From an uncultured Lachnospiraceae bacterium (GTDB lineage Bacteria; Bacillota_A; Clostridia; Lachnospirales; Lachnospiraceae): DNA of 6,022 nt. Each line of letters starts with the position of its first letter. Positions within the stretch are counted from its first letter, which is position 1. The stretch spans positions 1-6,022 of the forward strand of contig CAJUFW010000152.1 of the NCBI GenBank assembly GCA_910585655.1, read 5' to 3'. Made by a program: the position numbers and the translations under genes. This document shows positions 5,902-6,022 of the stretch, one piece after another. The notes beneath the pieces were generated by a model. The model was not told the origin of the DNA. It ran no database searches and saw nothing but the letters and a program-made list of their open reading frames with translations.

Positions 5902-5992
5902 CTGCGGCGGAGCGGTAATATATTACTAAAGTAATATGTCACTAAAGCGACATGTCACTAAAGCGACATGTCACTAAAGCGACCCGCCGCAG
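5902..5992. repeat. Composite repeat: 9-bp outer inverted repeat enclosing four 16-bp-period palindromes
   Basis: Outer arms CTGCGGCGG (5902-5910) and CCGCCGCAG (5984-5992) are perfect reverse complements. Between them lie four palindromic units at exact 16-bp period, starting at 5920, 5936, 5952 and 5968 and sharing the AT at each junction. Unit 1 is a perfect dyad, ATATTACT-AA-AGTAATAT. Units 2 and 3 are ATGTCACT-AA-AGCGACAT, and unit 4 is the same but ends CC instead of AT, running into the right outer arm. The whole could fold into a multi-hairpin structure. It begins 23 bp after the small basic ORF and ends the visible trmB transcription unit. It resembles dispersed intergenic hairpin repeats of Firmicutes, but copy number cannot be seen from one window. 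It is not CRISPR: there are no unique spacers. Confidence 0.85.
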
Positions 5993-5996
5993 GCGG

Positions 5997-6022
5997 AGAA
6001 TCCTGCAAAGTGGAATTCTTTT
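5997..6022 (+). terminator. Possible intrinsic terminator after the repeat element (at window edge)
   Basis: AGAATCC (5997-6003) pairs with GGAATTCT (6012-6019) with one bulged A and an 8-nt loop. T residues follow to the end of the window (6019-6022). The stem is A/T-rich and weak and the U-tract is cut off by the window edge, so this is tentative. It would end the trmB unit. Confidence 0.4.

Noticed and set aside
5920..5983. Tandem array taken as a CRISPR array.
   Set aside because: Units abut with no unique spacers, the period is only 16 bp, and no cas gene is present.

Overview
The window looks like ordinary core chromosome from a low-to-moderate GC Firmicute, most probably a Clostridia/Lachnospiraceae gut anaerobe. 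This is inferred from purine-rich Shine-Dalgarno sites, sigma-A type promoters, gene content (LplC/YtcP-type sugar permease, MATE exporter, sporulation-family D,D-carboxypeptidase, trmB) and protein flavour. No tRNA, rRNA, CRISPR array, transposase or phage gene was seen.

Layout. (1) Positions 1-120 are the last 39 codons of a sugar ABC transporter permease, closed by a strong intrinsic terminator (125-166). (2) An extended -10 promoter (225-253) drives a MATE-family efflux protein whose real start is probably 289 rather than 259. (3) A 136-bp gap containing nested inverted repeats leads to a GTG-started 144-aa protein with two membrane helices and a coiled coil. It is followed by a DEDDh 3'-5' exonuclease-fold protein carrying a C-terminal Cys/His cluster. 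(4) The exonuclease gene converges, with only 8 bp between stop codons, on a minus-strand D-alanyl-D-alanine carboxypeptidase with a signal peptide, a PBP5-like C-terminal domain, a low-complexity linker and a C-terminal membrane anchor. (5) A 241-bp divergent intergenic region holds well-formed promoters for the carboxypeptidase (minus) and for trmB (plus). (6) trmB (tRNA m7G46 methyltransferase) is followed 3 bp later by a 50-codon, very basic open reading frame. (7) The window ends in a compact repeat element: four palindromic units at exact 16-bp period, enclosed by a perfect 9-bp inverted repeat, then a possible terminator.

The genes do not form one pathway. They are adjacent housekeeping units: envelope transport, cell-wall trimming, nucleic-acid processing and tRNA modification. 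The most notable item is the terminal repeat element. Its units differ by two compensatory base-pair changes plus one change that keeps pairing only in minus-strand RNA, which points to a selected stem structure. The small basic ORF beside it, the Cys-rich exonuclease tail and the structured leaders are secondary points of interest. Nothing here clearly amounts to a new multi-gene system.
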